Below are positions 46,247-55,374 of a DNA stretch of 64,000 bases, piece by piece. The DNA lies in assembly GCA_019638185.1 (NCBI GenBank), contig JAHBUH010000013.1, positions 44,616-108,615 on the forward strand, written 5' to 3'. This stretch comes from Leadbetterella sp. GTDB taxonomy: Bacteria > Bacteroidota > Bacteroidia > Cytophagales > Spirosomataceae. Below the pieces are notes generated by a model. It did no database searches, was not told where the DNA came from, and saw only the letters and a program-made list of their open reading frames with translations. Each line of letters begins with the position of its first letter. Positions within the stretch are counted from its first letter, which is position 1. Position numbers and translations under genes: made by a program.

Positions 46247-47488
46247 TTATCGCCGCACCTGGTACCCGATCAGGCTGATGTGCCGTTTACCGGGAACAGC
46301 GTGGTAGACAAAGACCTCATAGGTGTTTCCGGCCTGCTGGAAGTCGCCTTCAAAATAGCTGCGGTCGGTTTCACCGGTGGCAGTATTCCGGAGGCCGAAG
46401 GCAAAGTCATAAACGCCGTTTTTCAGAAGCAGGGTATGCTGCAAAAAGCCGGATTCCGGGTCAAATTCCATGGGCAGGTAGTGCCAGTCGGTTAGTTTTC
46501 CGTAAAGCACAGGTTCAGTGCCGTCAGGGTAAGTACCGGGTACCAGCCGGAAAAATACGTTCATATAATCGGAACCGATATCAGCATCGCCGCCGTCACG
46601 ATTAGAGATCACGAACCCGCCATCACTGTCATAGGCATCTACAAAATTGGTCCCTGAACGACTCCGCTGAGGCGTAGTGAAGACCTCGTCCGGCTTACCG
46701 CGAATAACCTCTTTCACATTTTGCCCGCGGCTGAAGTTGCTGCTGATATCCAGGTAGCGAAATTCATTCCCGGCCGGAAAGAGGTAGTCGTTATTGAACT
46801 GCTGCAGGGTAAAGGCATTGCTGCCGGAATTTACCAGGTCTGTATTATTCACTTCTTTCCACAGGTTCTGGTTAAACCGCAGGAACACCTTCAGCTCCCG
46901 CCGGGGGATACCGATCCGGTAGTTGCCCAGGTCCAGCCTGAGATCCAGTTGTTGGTGTGTTTTCCAGAATTCCGGGTCGCGGGCCGGTTGGGCGGTAGCT
47001 ATGATATTCACCAGGTTCTCGTAGATCCAAAACTTCCGTTGCACCACCAGTTCGTCATTTTCAAAGAGCTGTAGCACAAAATTCCCGGAGATGGTGGGTT
47101 TAGGCACCACGAAACGGTAATGATAATAGGGAATCTTGGTGTTTTGGGAGACCTGGAAGTCATTCAGGAAGAACTCATTAATGGCCGTGAGGTATTCCAT
47201 ATCCAACAGACGTGAACGCGTCCAGTCGGCCTCGCAATGCATGATCCTTACCTTGTACTGGGAAAACCGGGCTCTCAGGTCATCAAATTCCAGGACGATC
47301 TGCTGCCCCGCATTCTGAAGGTCAGCCACCGGCGGATTGAGGTAGCGCGTTTCCGGCCGGTCACCCCGCGCAAAAGCATAAAGGGTGACGGTCTTCAGCG
47401 ATTCGCTTCCGGTCAATTCCTCATACGGCTGCTGCGCCCGGATTTCTCCTGAAAGCAGCAGGATGACGGCGATGATGACTTTTTTCAT
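46247..47488 (-). CDS. Type IX secretion system Plug protein (DUF5103)
   Basis: Secreted protein of 413 residues with a signal peptide ending IRAQ. DUF5103 proteins were identified as the Plug subunit that closes the SprA translocon pore of the type IX secretion system on its periplasmic side. Family blocks are LYAFARGDRPETRYLNPPV, VRIMHCEADWTRSRLLDMEY, IPYYHYRFVVPKPTISGNFV and SYFEGDFQQAGNTYEVFVYH. No other T9SS gene is near, which is common because these genes are scattered. It implies that the organism has a type IX system. Confidence 0.88.
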   Translation of the reverse strand: MKKVIIAVILLLSGEIRAQQPYEELTGSESLKTVTLYAFARGDRPETRYLNPPVADLQNAGQQIVLEFDDLRARFSQYKVRIMHCEADWTRSRLLDMEYLTAINEFFLNDFQVSQNTKIPYYHYRFVVPKPTISGNFVLQLFENDELVVQRKFWIYENLVNIIATAQPARDPEFWKTHQQLDLRLDLGNYRIGIPRRELKVFLRFNQNLWKEVNNTDLVNSGSNAFTLQQFNNDYLFPAGNEFRYLDISSNFSRGQNVKEVIRGKPDEVFTTPQRSRSGTNFVDAYDSDGGFVISNRDGGDADIGSDYMNVFFRLVPGTYPDGTEPVLYGKLTDWHYLPMEFDPESGFLQHTLLLKNGVYDFAFGLRNTATGETDRSYFEGDFQQAGNTYEVFVYHAVPGKRHISLIGYQVRR

Positions 47489-47607
47489 GTGTATACAGGT
47501 TTTCAGCTCTCCGCTTTTATCCCCCGGTCGGGTGGATAGCCGCCGTACAACGCGCCTGACGGGCTCAAAGTGGAGGGCTCATAGCTATTTCAATTTTCCC
47601 GGGATAC

Positions 47608-49518
47608 CTACCGCGCTTCATCCAGCTCGGTAACTTTCATTTCCCACAGCCCGTGCAGGTCCTCCAGCCGGGTCTTGGATTCCGTATAACGCCGGTTCAG
47701 CTGTTTCAGCTTATTTTCATCCGAATATATTTCTTCCCGGGTCATTTCCAGCTCCAGTTGGGCCACTTCTTCCTCTTTCTGAGAGATCTCCTCCTCGATC
47801 TGCCCGATCTCTTTCTCCAGCTTTTTCAGGTCAGCGGATGAGGTGCGCATGGTTTTTTCCGGTTGGGCCGGTTGGGCTGCCGCCAGCTTCGCCGCCTTTT
47901 TCACGGGTTCATCCAGGGTTTTGCCCTGCTCTTCCATCCAGGTAGCAAACTCCTCGTAACTGCCCGGGTATTGCTTGATCTCGTGGTCTTCAATGTACCA
48001 GACCTTATTAGAGACCTGTGAGATAAAATGGCGGTCATGCGATACCACCACGTAGGTGCCCTCGTACTGATCCAGGGCCTGCACCAGGATGTTCACCGAC
48101 TGCATGTCCAGGTGGTTAGTAGGCTCATCCAGCAGGAGGAAGTTCGCTTCCGAGATCAGGATTTTGGCCAGCGCCACCCTTGATTTTTCGCCCCCTGACA
48201 GCACTTTGATCTTTTTGAAAACCTCATCGCCGCTAAACAGGAAGCAGCCCAGCACGGAGCGGAGCTCCGTTTCGCTTTTGGAGCCATCGGCATATTTCAG
48301 CTCTTCCAGGAGGGTTTCATCCAGGTGCAGTGATTCCAGCTGGTGCTGGGCATAGAATGAGAAATTCACATTGTGGCCCAGCTTGCGCTGTCCCTGGATG
48401 GGCTCGGTACCGGCTATGATCCGTAGCAGGGTGGATTTCCCTTTCCCGTTAGCGCCGATCAGCACGATCTTGTCGCCCCGCTCTATGGTAGCGGAAGTGT
48501 TTTTCAAAATCACGCGGTCGCCGTAGGCCTTGGACACATGATCCAGCTCCATCACGTGCCGGCCGGGCTGGGTACCGAACTTAAACCGGAAATGCACCTT
48601 GGCGGTTTCGTCAATGACATCGTCTATGAGCTCCATGCGGTTCAGGGCTTTCACCCTGGACTGCACCTGGCGGGCCTTGGTGGCTTTGGCCTTAAATCTT
48701 TCTATAAAACGCTCGGTTTGCCGGATCTGGGCCTGCTGGTTCTCAAAAGCTCCCTTCTGGATCTCGTTACGAAGCGCTTTTTCCTCCACAAAAAAACTAT
48801 AGTTCCCGGGGTAGTAGACCAGCTTGTTATTTGTCACCTCCACGGTTACGGTACAGACGTTATCCAGGAACTGGCGGTCATGGGAAACCACGATCACCGC
48901 ATTCTCATAATTGGAAATGTATTTTTCCACCCACTGGATAGACGGAAGGTCCAGGTGGTTAGTAGGCTCATCCAGCAGCAGCACGGAAGGCTTGGAAAGC
49001 AGCAGCTTAGCCAGCATTACCCGCATCCGCCATCCGCCTGAAAACTCTTTGAGCGGTTTGGAAAGCTCTTCGGTGCGAAAACCCAGCCCTTCCAGGATCT
49101 CTTCGGCTTTGGACTGGATGGTGTAACCGTCCAGCAGGTCAAACTCGTGCTGAAGGGTACCCAGCGTATCCACCAGCTCATCGCGGTAGTTGGTTTCCAT
49201 TTCATGCAGAACGGCATCTATTTCTTTCTGCAGCTGGAGCTGGCGTTCAAAGCCCTCCATGGCCACGGTGAGAATGGAATCTTCGGTCTGGTAAGAGAGC
49301 AGATCCTGGTTCAGGAAGCCTATGGTACAGTCGCCCGACTTGGAAATACTACCGGCATCGGGCTGGTATTCTCCCACGATCAGCTTTAGCAGCGTGGATT
49401 TCCCTTTCCCGTTTAACCCGATCAGCCCGATCTTGTCCTTGGGTTTTACCTGTAAATTAGCGTCTTCAAAAATGGCCCTGCCTCCAAAATAAAAGGACAG
49501 GTTGTTTATATTCAGCAT
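47608..49518 (-). CDS. ABC-F ATPase (Uup/EttA-like)
   Basis: Soluble protein of 636 residues with two ABC domains and no membrane helices. Walker A is GLNGKGKST and GANGKGKST; signatures are EFSGGWRMRVMLAKLL and VLSGGEKSRVALAKI; Walker B is LLLDEPTNHLD in both. The linker between them (about residues 240-310) is the ABC-F tRNA-interaction motif. A C-terminal coiled coil (about 555-630) resembles that of Uup. ABC-F proteins bind the ribosomal E site and help stalled translation or give antibiotic protection; nothing here points to a drug-resistance subtype. Start ATG at 49518. Confidence 0.94.
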   Translation of the reverse strand: MLNINNLSFYFGGRAIFEDANLQVKPKDKIGLIGLNGKGKSTLLKLIVGEYQPDAGSISKSGDCTIGFLNQDLLSYQTEDSILTVAMEGFERQLQLQKEIDAVLHEMETNYRDELVDTLGTLQHEFDLLDGYTIQSKAEEILEGLGFRTEELSKPLKEFSGGWRMRVMLAKLLLSKPSVLLLDEPTNHLDLPSIQWVEKYISNYENAVIVVSHDRQFLDNVCTVTVEVTNNKLVYYPGNYSFFVEEKALRNEIQKGAFENQQAQIRQTERFIERFKAKATKARQVQSRVKALNRMELIDDVIDETAKVHFRFKFGTQPGRHVMELDHVSKAYGDRVILKNTSATIERGDKIVLIGANGKGKSTLLRIIAGTEPIQGQRKLGHNVNFSFYAQHQLESLHLDETLLEELKYADGSKSETELRSVLGCFLFSGDEVFKKIKVLSGGEKSRVALAKILISEANFLLLDEPTNHLDMQSVNILVQALDQYEGTYVVVSHDRHFISQVSNKVWYIEDHEIKQYPGSYEEFATWMEEQGKTLDEPVKKAAKLAAAQPAQPEKTMRTSSADLKKLEKEIGQIEEEISQKEEEVAQLELEMTREEIYSDENKLKQLNRRYTESKTRLEDLHGLWEMKVTELDEAR

Positions 49519-49580
49519 CTGATCATTTTAAAAAAGTCTACAAAATTACGACGCTTTTGCCAGAATTTTCCATGGATATA

Positions 49581-49612
49581 AAACAAAAACGCCGGCATAA
49601 GTTGCCGGCCCT
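49581..49612 (-). terminator. Terminator of the small membrane-protein gene
   Basis: On the minus strand GCCGGCA, loop ACTTA, TGCCGGC, then TTTTTGTTTT. Confidence 0.85.
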
Positions 49613-49642
49613 TTGCAATTAACCCTAACCATTATAGAATAT

Positions 49643-49774
49643 TTATTTATCCGTTTTTCTGGATTTCATCAGATTAACCACTTCATATACAAAAAGGATC
49701 AGCAAGAGCGGTACTATAAACAAAACGTCCAGCCTGCTGAAGAAGATCCCGAACCCTTCGAAATTAGTCAACAT
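49643..49774 (-). CDS. 43-residue single-helix membrane protein
   Basis: A small frame of 43 codons on the minus strand that a length cut-off would miss. It reads MLTNFEGFGIFFSRLDVLFI and continues VPLLLILFVYEVVNLMKSRK with TDK at the end. Residues about 17-35 form one membrane helix with positive residues after it, so the C-terminus is probably cytoplasmic. It has its own strong promoter (TTG, 19 bp, TATTTTTG) 20 bp upstream and its own terminator 31 bp after the stop, which argues for a real gene. I do not recognise a family. It lies between the ABC-F and DNA polymerase III delta-prime genes. Confidence 0.65.
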   Translation of the reverse strand: MLTNFEGFGIFFSRLDVLFIVPLLLILFVYEVVNLMKSRKTDK

Positions 49775-49794
49775 GTCAGAAAAGGTTTTAAGTG

Positions 49795-49824
49795 CAAAAA
49801 TAAGCTTATTACATCAATCCACAA
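49795..49824 (-). promoter_or_regulatory. Promoter for the small membrane protein
   Basis: On the minus strand TTG (49824-49822), 19 bp, TATTTTTG (49802-49795). It is among the best -33/-7 matches in the window. Confidence 0.7.
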
Positions 49825-49827
49825 CCC

Positions 49828-49861
49828 GTGAAAACACCCATTTTTAAGGGGGTGTTTTCAC
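49828..49861. repeat. Perfect 12-bp stem hairpin just upstream of that promoter
   Basis: GTGAAAACACCC pairs with GGGTGTTTTCAC across a 10-base loop. There is no T-run for minus-strand transcripts. It may end the holB transcript weakly or regulate the next promoter. Confidence 0.6.
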
Positions 49862-49978
49862 TCTTTAGACCGAAAACTTTCCCTCAGGTCACCTAAAAAC
49901 ATAACTTATTTTCACAAAACAGCCAGCCATCCCCCTGCATGAACCATTCACCATTAATAATTAACCATTAATTCTCTC

Positions 49979-51079
49979 CTACTTAATGAGCGCGGCCATG
50001 GTAAGCGACAGGTCCATAAACACGATTTTTGCGCGGACATTACGTTCAATATGCATCATAGCCCCTGAAATGGCTTCAGAGACCCGGTCAATATTATCAA
50101 ACCGGAAGACTTTGGAAAATTTCTGTATAAAGGTCAGCTCCTCATTTTCCAGGCGGATCATCTGGCTGAGGCCCACATTCTCCAGGTAGATCTCCCGCAA
50201 AACTTTTAACCCGTATTCCAGGATGTTCTTTTGTTCTTCTTTGGAAAACTCATCGAAACGATCCGCCACCGGCACCAGTTTAGCCAGGTCAAAAACAAAA
50301 CAGTACCGCATCCAGTTTACAAACCATTCCTTATGATCTGTTTCCTCCTGGCCCAGGTGGCTCAGGGCCAGGTTAATATTTCCCTCTGTCAGAAATGCGG
50401 TGCGCGATGCCCTCTCCCGGGTCTGCCCGCGGCTATTCACCAGGAAATCCATCATTTCCTGCTCTTCCAGCTCCCGGACCGCCACCCGCTGCACCCTGGA
50501 CTGGATAGTGGGCAAAAGCCGGTTATAATCCGATGTAACCAGGAGAAAAAGCGTTTTTTCAGGCGGTTCTTCCAGGATTTTCAGGAGGGCATTGGCTGCC
50601 GGGGCCGCCATAGACTCCACGTTCCATATCACCACCACCTTATAGCCGCCTTCATACGATTTCAGGGAAAGATTCTGAATGATCTGCCGCGATTCTTCCA
50701 CCGGGATATTCCCCTGGCGGATGTTAATGTGATTCAGCCAGTCGGAGTAGGAACCGAAGGGGCTTTCTTTTACAAATTCCCGCCACTCGGCCATGAAGTT
50801 TTCAGAAAGTACTTTTTTCCCGCCGGCAGTAGGAAAGGTAAATGAGAGGTCTGGGTGCATGAGTTTACCGTACTTGTTACAGCTGGCGCACTGCCCGCAG
50901 GAGTCGGTTTCACCGGGATGCTCACAGTTAACATAGGTGGCAAATGCCAGGGCCAGCGGCAGGGCGGCGCTACCGCTCCGGCCGTCAAACAGCAGGGCAT
51001 GGGCCACATTTCCCCGGTTTACGGAGTCAATTAGCCGCGCTTTGATCTCATCCAGGCCGGGTATTTCAGCAAACCTCAT
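49979..51079 (-). CDS. holB: DNA polymerase III subunit delta-prime
   Basis: Clamp-loader subunit of 366 residues. The AAA+ fold begins FAEIPGLDEIKARLIDSVNR. The Walker A position reads DGRSGSAALPLA, without the Lys, consistent with the family, where delta-prime does not bind ATP. A four-cysteine zinc module is near residues 53-68 (CEHPGETDSCGQCASC). The sensor and arginine-finger region is ALLKILEEPPEKTLFLLVTS and TIQSRVQRV (usual SRC is SRV, Arg kept). It overlaps the GlmU-like gene by 14 bp, which suggests co-transcription. Confidence 0.9.
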   Translation of the reverse strand: MRFAEIPGLDEIKARLIDSVNRGNVAHALLFDGRSGSAALPLALAFATYVNCEHPGETDSCGQCASCNKYGKLMHPDLSFTFPTAGGKKVLSENFMAEWREFVKESPFGSYSDWLNHINIRQGNIPVEESRQIIQNLSLKSYEGGYKVVVIWNVESMAAPAANALLKILEEPPEKTLFLLVTSDYNRLLPTIQSRVQRVAVRELEEQEMMDFLVNSRGQTRERASRTAFLTEGNINLALSHLGQEETDHKEWFVNWMRYCFVFDLAKLVPVADRFDEFSKEEQKNILEYGLKVLREIYLENVGLSQMIRLENEELTFIQKFSKVFRFDNIDRVSEAISGAMMHIERNVRAKIVFMDLSLTMAALIK

Positions 51080-52232
51080 TTTCCGCGATGTATTTCAATA
51101 TCTCCTGATCTCCGGAGTCCAGGGAAAGCGACCGCCGGGCCATGGTGGCATGGATCACTTCCAGGGCCTTATCAAACCGGTAGGGCACATAGCCTTCCGC
51201 TTTCCCGCCCCAGGTAAAGCTGGGAATGTATTTATCCTGGAAACCGGCGCCGTACACATTGCTGCACACCCCGGCCACGGTACCGGTATTAAACATGGTG
51301 CTGATACCGGCTTTAGTGTAATCGCCCATAAAGGTACCACAGAAGATCTCACCCGTATCGTAAAGCCCGTTTAACGCATAAGAATGCAGGCTGACGGACT
51401 TGTAGTTATTCTTCAGGTTAGAGTTATTGGTATTGGCCCCCAGGTTACACCACTCGCCAATGTAGGAATTTCCCAGGAAGCCGTCATGGGCTTTGTTAGA
51501 GTAGGCATGAAAAACGGAGTTTCCCACTTCACCGCCCACCCGGCAGTAAGGCCCTATGGTGGTATTGGCCCGGATTTTAGCCCCGAAGGCCACCATGGCA
51601 TTTTTACCGATAGCCGCCGGCCCGATGATGATGGCCCCCTCCTGGATGATGGCGTCGTCATCAATATAAACCGGTCCGGCTTCCGCATTGATGATGGCGG
51701 CCCTCACCTGTACGTTCCGGCCCGTAAAAACGCGGTCTTCCCCGTATACGGCGGTGTGCGGGTCATTTATCTTTTCCGGGGTACGGTTCCGGGTCAGCAG
51801 CTGAAAGTCTGTCTCTATCTGGGCCCCGTTATTGAGGAAAAGATGGGGCAGTTCCCGCAGGAAAGTCATCTCCCCCTCGTAAGCGCTACCCTGGCCATCC
51901 GGCTCAAAACCGTACTCCAGGTGCTCCGAAGTGCGGAAAGCCACCAGCTCACTGCCGGAATACAGGCTTTCTCCCGGATTTAGCTGCCGGATCCTGCTGA
52001 CCAGTGCATCTTGGGGCAGGCAGGAGCCATTGATATAAAGATTATCTGCCGTATAGCGGGCAGGGAATTTTTCTTTCAGATACTCTTCCGTCAGAAAAGA
52101 GGCTTCGGTTTCCAGCCTTATCTCCCATTTCTCCTGCACGGTAAGTATCCCGCAGCGAAGTCCGGCTACCGGCCGGGTCAGGGTAAGTGGTTTCAGAAAT
52201 GCCCTGTGGTGCGGGGTATCAAAAAGGATCAT
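51066..52232 (-). CDS. GlmU-like sugar nucleotidyltransferase / left-handed beta-helix protein
   Basis: Protein of 388 residues. Residues 1 to about 100 resemble the short N-terminal part of Bacteroidota GlmU-family proteins (MILFDTPHHRAFLKPLTLTR), where the loop of true uridylyltransferases (LxxGxGTRM) is absent. From about 165 a left-handed parallel beta helix of hexapeptides runs to about 355 (VYIDDDAIIQEGAIIIGPAA and AMVAFGAKIRANTTIGP). This suggests an acyltransferase on a sugar nucleotide rather than a complete GlmU. It ends inside the holB start and begins one base from the protease stop, so the three genes may form one operon. Confidence 0.82.
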   Translation of the reverse strand: MILFDTPHHRAFLKPLTLTRPVAGLRCGILTVQEKWEIRLETEASFLTEEYLKEKFPARYTADNLYINGSCLPQDALVSRIRQLNPGESLYSGSELVAFRTSEHLEYGFEPDGQGSAYEGEMTFLRELPHLFLNNGAQIETDFQLLTRNRTPEKINDPHTAVYGEDRVFTGRNVQVRAAIINAEAGPVYIDDDAIIQEGAIIIGPAAIGKNAMVAFGAKIRANTTIGPYCRVGGEVGNSVFHAYSNKAHDGFLGNSYIGEWCNLGANTNNSNLKNNYKSVSLHSYALNGLYDTGEIFCGTFMGDYTKAGISTMFNTGTVAGVCSNVYGAGFQDKYIPSFTWGGKAEGYVPYRFDKALEVIHATMARRSLSLDSGDQEILKYIAENEVC

Positions 52233-52233
52233 T

Positions 52234-53814
52234 TTATTTTGCTGAGGTTATTTCCAGGGCCATTTTAACGGCTTCATACGCATTTACCACGCCACCGGTG
52301 GCGCTGATGTCTTCCAGGGTAACGAGCTTATCTTTCACACTCACCTTCTGGCCGGGAACTTTCACGGCTGATTTCAGGATGATGTCTTTCACCTCGTAGT
52401 GGCTAAGCTCAGGGAAGTAGGAGAACAGCATGGCGGCCAGGCCCGACACTACGGGGGCCGCAAAACTGGTGCCATCCAGCTCCTGGTATTCCGAACCCGG
52501 GGCCGTACTGTAAATGGCCACACCCGGTGCAAAAACATCTACTCCTTTTTTACCGAAATTAGAAAACGTAGCTACCATTTTCTCGCCGTCTTCAAAGTTC
52601 AGTGCGCCTACGGATATCCAGTTTTTATATTCTTCGCCTTTTAAGCTTTTACGGTTCGGGTACTGCGGTGTGGCATCCACATCCATGTTATCATTTCCGG
52701 CAGCTGCTACCAGCAGAACCCCTTTGGAATCGGCATACTTTACGGCTTCATCCACCCATTTTTTCTCGGGCGAGTAACCTTTACCAAAACTCATATTAAT
52801 GACTTTTGCGCCATTATCTACTGCATAACGGATGGCGTTAGCCACATCTTTATCGCGCTCATCGCCGTTAGGTACGGCGCGGATAGCAATGATCTTCACG
52901 TCATCGGCTATCCCCAGAACGCCTTTACCATTAAAACGGTCAGCACCGATGATCCCGGCCACGTGCGTTCCGTGCATGGCATCAGGCCCCGTTACTTCGT
53001 TATTACCATATTTACCGTACTCCAGCGCTTCGGGGTTATCGCCTACCACGTCCCGGGCCCGGTAGTCGTAATTCAGGTTATATTTTATCTTGTCCTCGAA
53101 ATGCTCCACTCCTCTTTTCAGCTCGGTTATTCCGCCCAGGCTATTCATGTGCAGCCACATTTCGCGCGCGGCCCGTCCCTTCCGGTCCAGCTTAGCCACG
53201 TCCAGCCCGATCACCAGTTCAGTGGTAAGCTCCTGCTTGCCCGATGCCGTCCGGAGGATGATCTCCGCCTGCTCCAGGGCCGTCAGCATATTCTGGTACA
53301 TGGGCAGGTATTGCTCGGCTTCTTTGCGGTCTTTTTCGATGCTTTCATGAAGCCGGTTCATGAGTTCATAGTCTTCCTTATTTTTCTTGATGGTCTTTTT
53401 GCTGGGATTATCCCCGAATTTTTTCTTCAGGGTATTGTAAAGCCTGACGCTTTCCAGCTGCTCCCCATTAATGTCTTCTCCCTTCGCATTTCCCAGGAAA
53501 TCCCATCCGTTAATGTCATCAATAAACCCGTTCTGGTCGTCGTCAATACCATTCCCGGCTATTTCCCTGGTGTTTTTCCAGATATGATCTTTCAGGTCTT
53601 CGTGGTTAATATCTACTCCGGAGTCAATCACCCCCACCAGCACGGTCTGGTGCTTCCTGTTTTTAAGCAGCTCACGGTAGGTTTTTTCGGTACTGATCCC
53701 TCTTACCCCGTTTTCTTTGAGGTCAAGGTTATACCAGTTGAATTGTGTTTTGAGATCCTGGGCAGCAAGTGTGGTGGAAACCAAAATACCTATGGCGAAA
53801 AATAACTTCTTCAT
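52234..53814 (-). CDS. Subtilisin-like (S8) serine protease
   Basis: Secreted protease of 526 residues with a signal peptide ending TLAAQ. The catalytic triad is Asp64 (GVIDSGVDI), His281 (HGTHVAGI) and Ser450 (DGTSFAAP), with oxyanion Asn374 (AAAGNDN). About 216 residues separate Asp and His instead of the usual 40, because of a helical, charged insert (about residues 100-270). There is no prodomain of normal size and no type IX C-terminal domain. It may be periplasmic. Position suggests it is the first gene of an operon with the GlmU-like gene and holB. Confidence 0.93.
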   Translation of the reverse strand: MKKLFFAIGILVSTTLAAQDLKTQFNWYNLDLKENGVRGISTEKTYRELLKNRKHQTVLVGVIDSGVDINHEDLKDHIWKNTREIAGNGIDDDQNGFIDDINGWDFLGNAKGEDINGEQLESVRLYNTLKKKFGDNPSKKTIKKNKEDYELMNRLHESIEKDRKEAEQYLPMYQNMLTALEQAEIILRTASGKQELTTELVIGLDVAKLDRKGRAAREMWLHMNSLGGITELKRGVEHFEDKIKYNLNYDYRARDVVGDNPEALEYGKYGNNEVTGPDAMHGTHVAGIIGADRFNGKGVLGIADDVKIIAIRAVPNGDERDKDVANAIRYAVDNGAKVINMSFGKGYSPEKKWVDEAVKYADSKGVLLVAAAGNDNMDVDATPQYPNRKSLKGEEYKNWISVGALNFEDGEKMVATFSNFGKKGVDVFAPGVAIYSTAPGSEYQELDGTSFAAPVVSGLAAMLFSYFPELSHYEVKDIILKSAVKVPGQKVSVKDKLVTLEDISATGGVVNAYEAVKMALEITSAK

Positions 53815-53845
53815 ACTTATATGATTGAATTAATATTGCAAGGGG

Positions 53846-53853
53846 CAAATATA
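53846..53853 (-). promoter_or_regulatory. Promoter -7 box for the S8 protease
   Basis: TATATTTG on the minus strand, 31 bp before the ATG. It overlaps the T-run of the terminator upstream. Confidence 0.5.
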
Positions 53854-53893
53854 ACACAAAAAGTGCGTTGGGTCATCACAGACCCACGCACTT
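53852..53893 (-). terminator. Terminator of the DUF937 gene
   Basis: On the minus strand AAGTGCG and GGGTC pair with GACCC and CGCACTT around ATCACA (one bulged base), then TTTTTGTGTT. Confidence 0.85.
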
Positions 53894-53914
53894 ACAAAAA
53901 ATTACAGACGGATT

Positions 53915-55177
53915 TCAGTTATGGATCTTATAGGCCACGCCGCTGGAATTCCGGCCTCTGCCGGCCGGGGTGATCTCCACCTGGCTGAGCTGTATACCGT
54001 TATCCATCAGGTAGTCACGGATGGCGTAGGCCCTGTCTACCCCCACTGATCCCGATCCCCGCAGCGGGGTTAGCACCAGTTTTTTACGACCCTGTTTTAA
54101 TGAGCTTACGAGGGAGTTAAGGGCGGATCCGCTCACCACTTCCGCGCTGTTCTGCGCAAAAACCGTGGCCGGCACCTGGGTCAGGCCCGCGGGTGTATTA
54201 TCTTCAGACACTTCCTCTTTAGGAGACTCTTTCCGGGTTTCGGGTTCGCGCCGGCTTAAGGGTTTATCTTTTTCAGCAGGCTTTTCTGTCGCTTTGTTTT
54301 GTTCTGTCGCCTTAGCCTTTTCTACAGGCTCTTCTGTTTTACTTTTTTCTTCCGGGACGGGCTTAACCTTAACGGTATCTTTTGCCGCGGGCAGGGGCGT
54401 TACCGGCACAGAGGCCGTAGAATCCTGGGGTAAAAAGATGTCCGGCTGCTCTTCTACCTGGGCCAGAGGCTCGGGTTCGGTGCTTCCCTTGGAACGGGTG
54501 AAATACCAGATCATTATTCCTACCAGCAGCAGCAATACCCACGGCAGGATCATACTCCATTTCTCCCCTTTTCTTTTTTCGTCTTTGTTCAGCTCTTTTA
54601 CCGCTTTGTGATGACTTAAAGGCGAGCTCTTGCTCCGGCTGTACCGGGGCAGGTTAAGCGCGTGCAGCAGCGAAGACGGCAGGGCTACGGATACCTCGTT
54701 TGTGGCTCCCGCCAGGTAAGCCTTCAGGTCATGGGCATTCATATTTTCTTCCCGTACGGTTTTTCCCAGGAAGCCCAGTACCAGCGGGGCGGAAAGGTTA
54801 AGCAGCGCAGAAGAGCTGCTGTTTTTAATCCCGGACTGAAGGGCGATCTTATCCGATAACCCCAGCGACTTGTCTTTCAGAAAATGGTTAACAATATTCC
54901 CGCCTATGGTTTCCAGAAGCCTCGATTTTTCGGGATTTCCGGAAAAAGTCTCAAAATTATTCAGGATATCACCGGTGTGACCGCCATCATTCAGGATTCC
55001 CAGCAGGTTTCTGCCGGTTTTATCGGTAGACGCCAGTTTTATTACTCCGGCCAGGAAAGTAGTGATCCCCAGGTCCAGCCCCACTTTGGTCCCGTTAATA
55101 TCTTCCCCCAGATAACCGGCCAGGTTATCTATGGCAACATCCGAAACAGTTTCTTTAATAGTAGTCAGTAAGTCCAT
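53915..55177 (-). CDS. DUF937 protein with membrane helix and OmpA-like end
   Basis: Protein of 420 residues. The start is ATG at 55177 (MDLLTTIKETVSDVAIDNLA); the frame has an extra two codons beginning with TTG. Residues 1 to about 170 are a DUF937 domain (helical, with GLSDKIALQSGIKNSSSSAL). A membrane helix follows at about 208-226. Then comes a Pro/Glu/Lys-rich low-complexity stretch to about 325 and a C-terminal OmpA-like domain (LVLTPLRGSGSVGVDRAYAI, then VEITPAGRGRNSSG), which could bind peptidoglycan. DUF937 would sit in the cytoplasm and the OmpA part in the periplasm. The role is unknown. Confidence 0.82.
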   Translation of the reverse strand: MDLLTTIKETVSDVAIDNLAGYLGEDINGTKVGLDLGITTFLAGVIKLASTDKTGRNLLGILNDGGHTGDILNNFETFSGNPEKSRLLETIGGNIVNHFLKDKSLGLSDKIALQSGIKNSSSSALLNLSAPLVLGFLGKTVREENMNAHDLKAYLAGATNEVSVALPSSLLHALNLPRYSRSKSSPLSHHKAVKELNKDEKRKGEKWSMILPWVLLLLVGIMIWYFTRSKGSTEPEPLAQVEEQPDIFLPQDSTASVPVTPLPAAKDTVKVKPVPEEKSKTEEPVEKAKATEQNKATEKPAEKDKPLSRREPETRKESPKEEVSEDNTPAGLTQVPATVFAQNSAEVVSGSALNSLVSSLKQGRKKLVLTPLRGSGSVGVDRAYAIRDYLMDNGIQLSQVEITPAGRGRNSSGVAYKIHN

Positions 55178-55336
55178 TCCCAATTTTTAGTCTAAACCGC
55201 CTTCAGCAAGGAAGGCTCAGTTTTTAACATTTACAAAAACCATGCCCAATAAAAAAACAGGCTATGAAACCCGTTTTACGAAGCATTCCCCTTACTTATT
55301 TGTTTTGAAAATGCTGTTTCCCTCCACTTTTTTCCC

Positions 55337-55344
55337 TATTTTTG
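55337..55344 (+). promoter_or_regulatory. Promoter -7 box for the OmpR-type regulator
   Basis: TATTTTTG, 30 bp before the chosen TTG start. Confidence 0.5.
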
Positions 55345-55374
55345 ATTGGGAAAAAATACCATACGAAATACACT

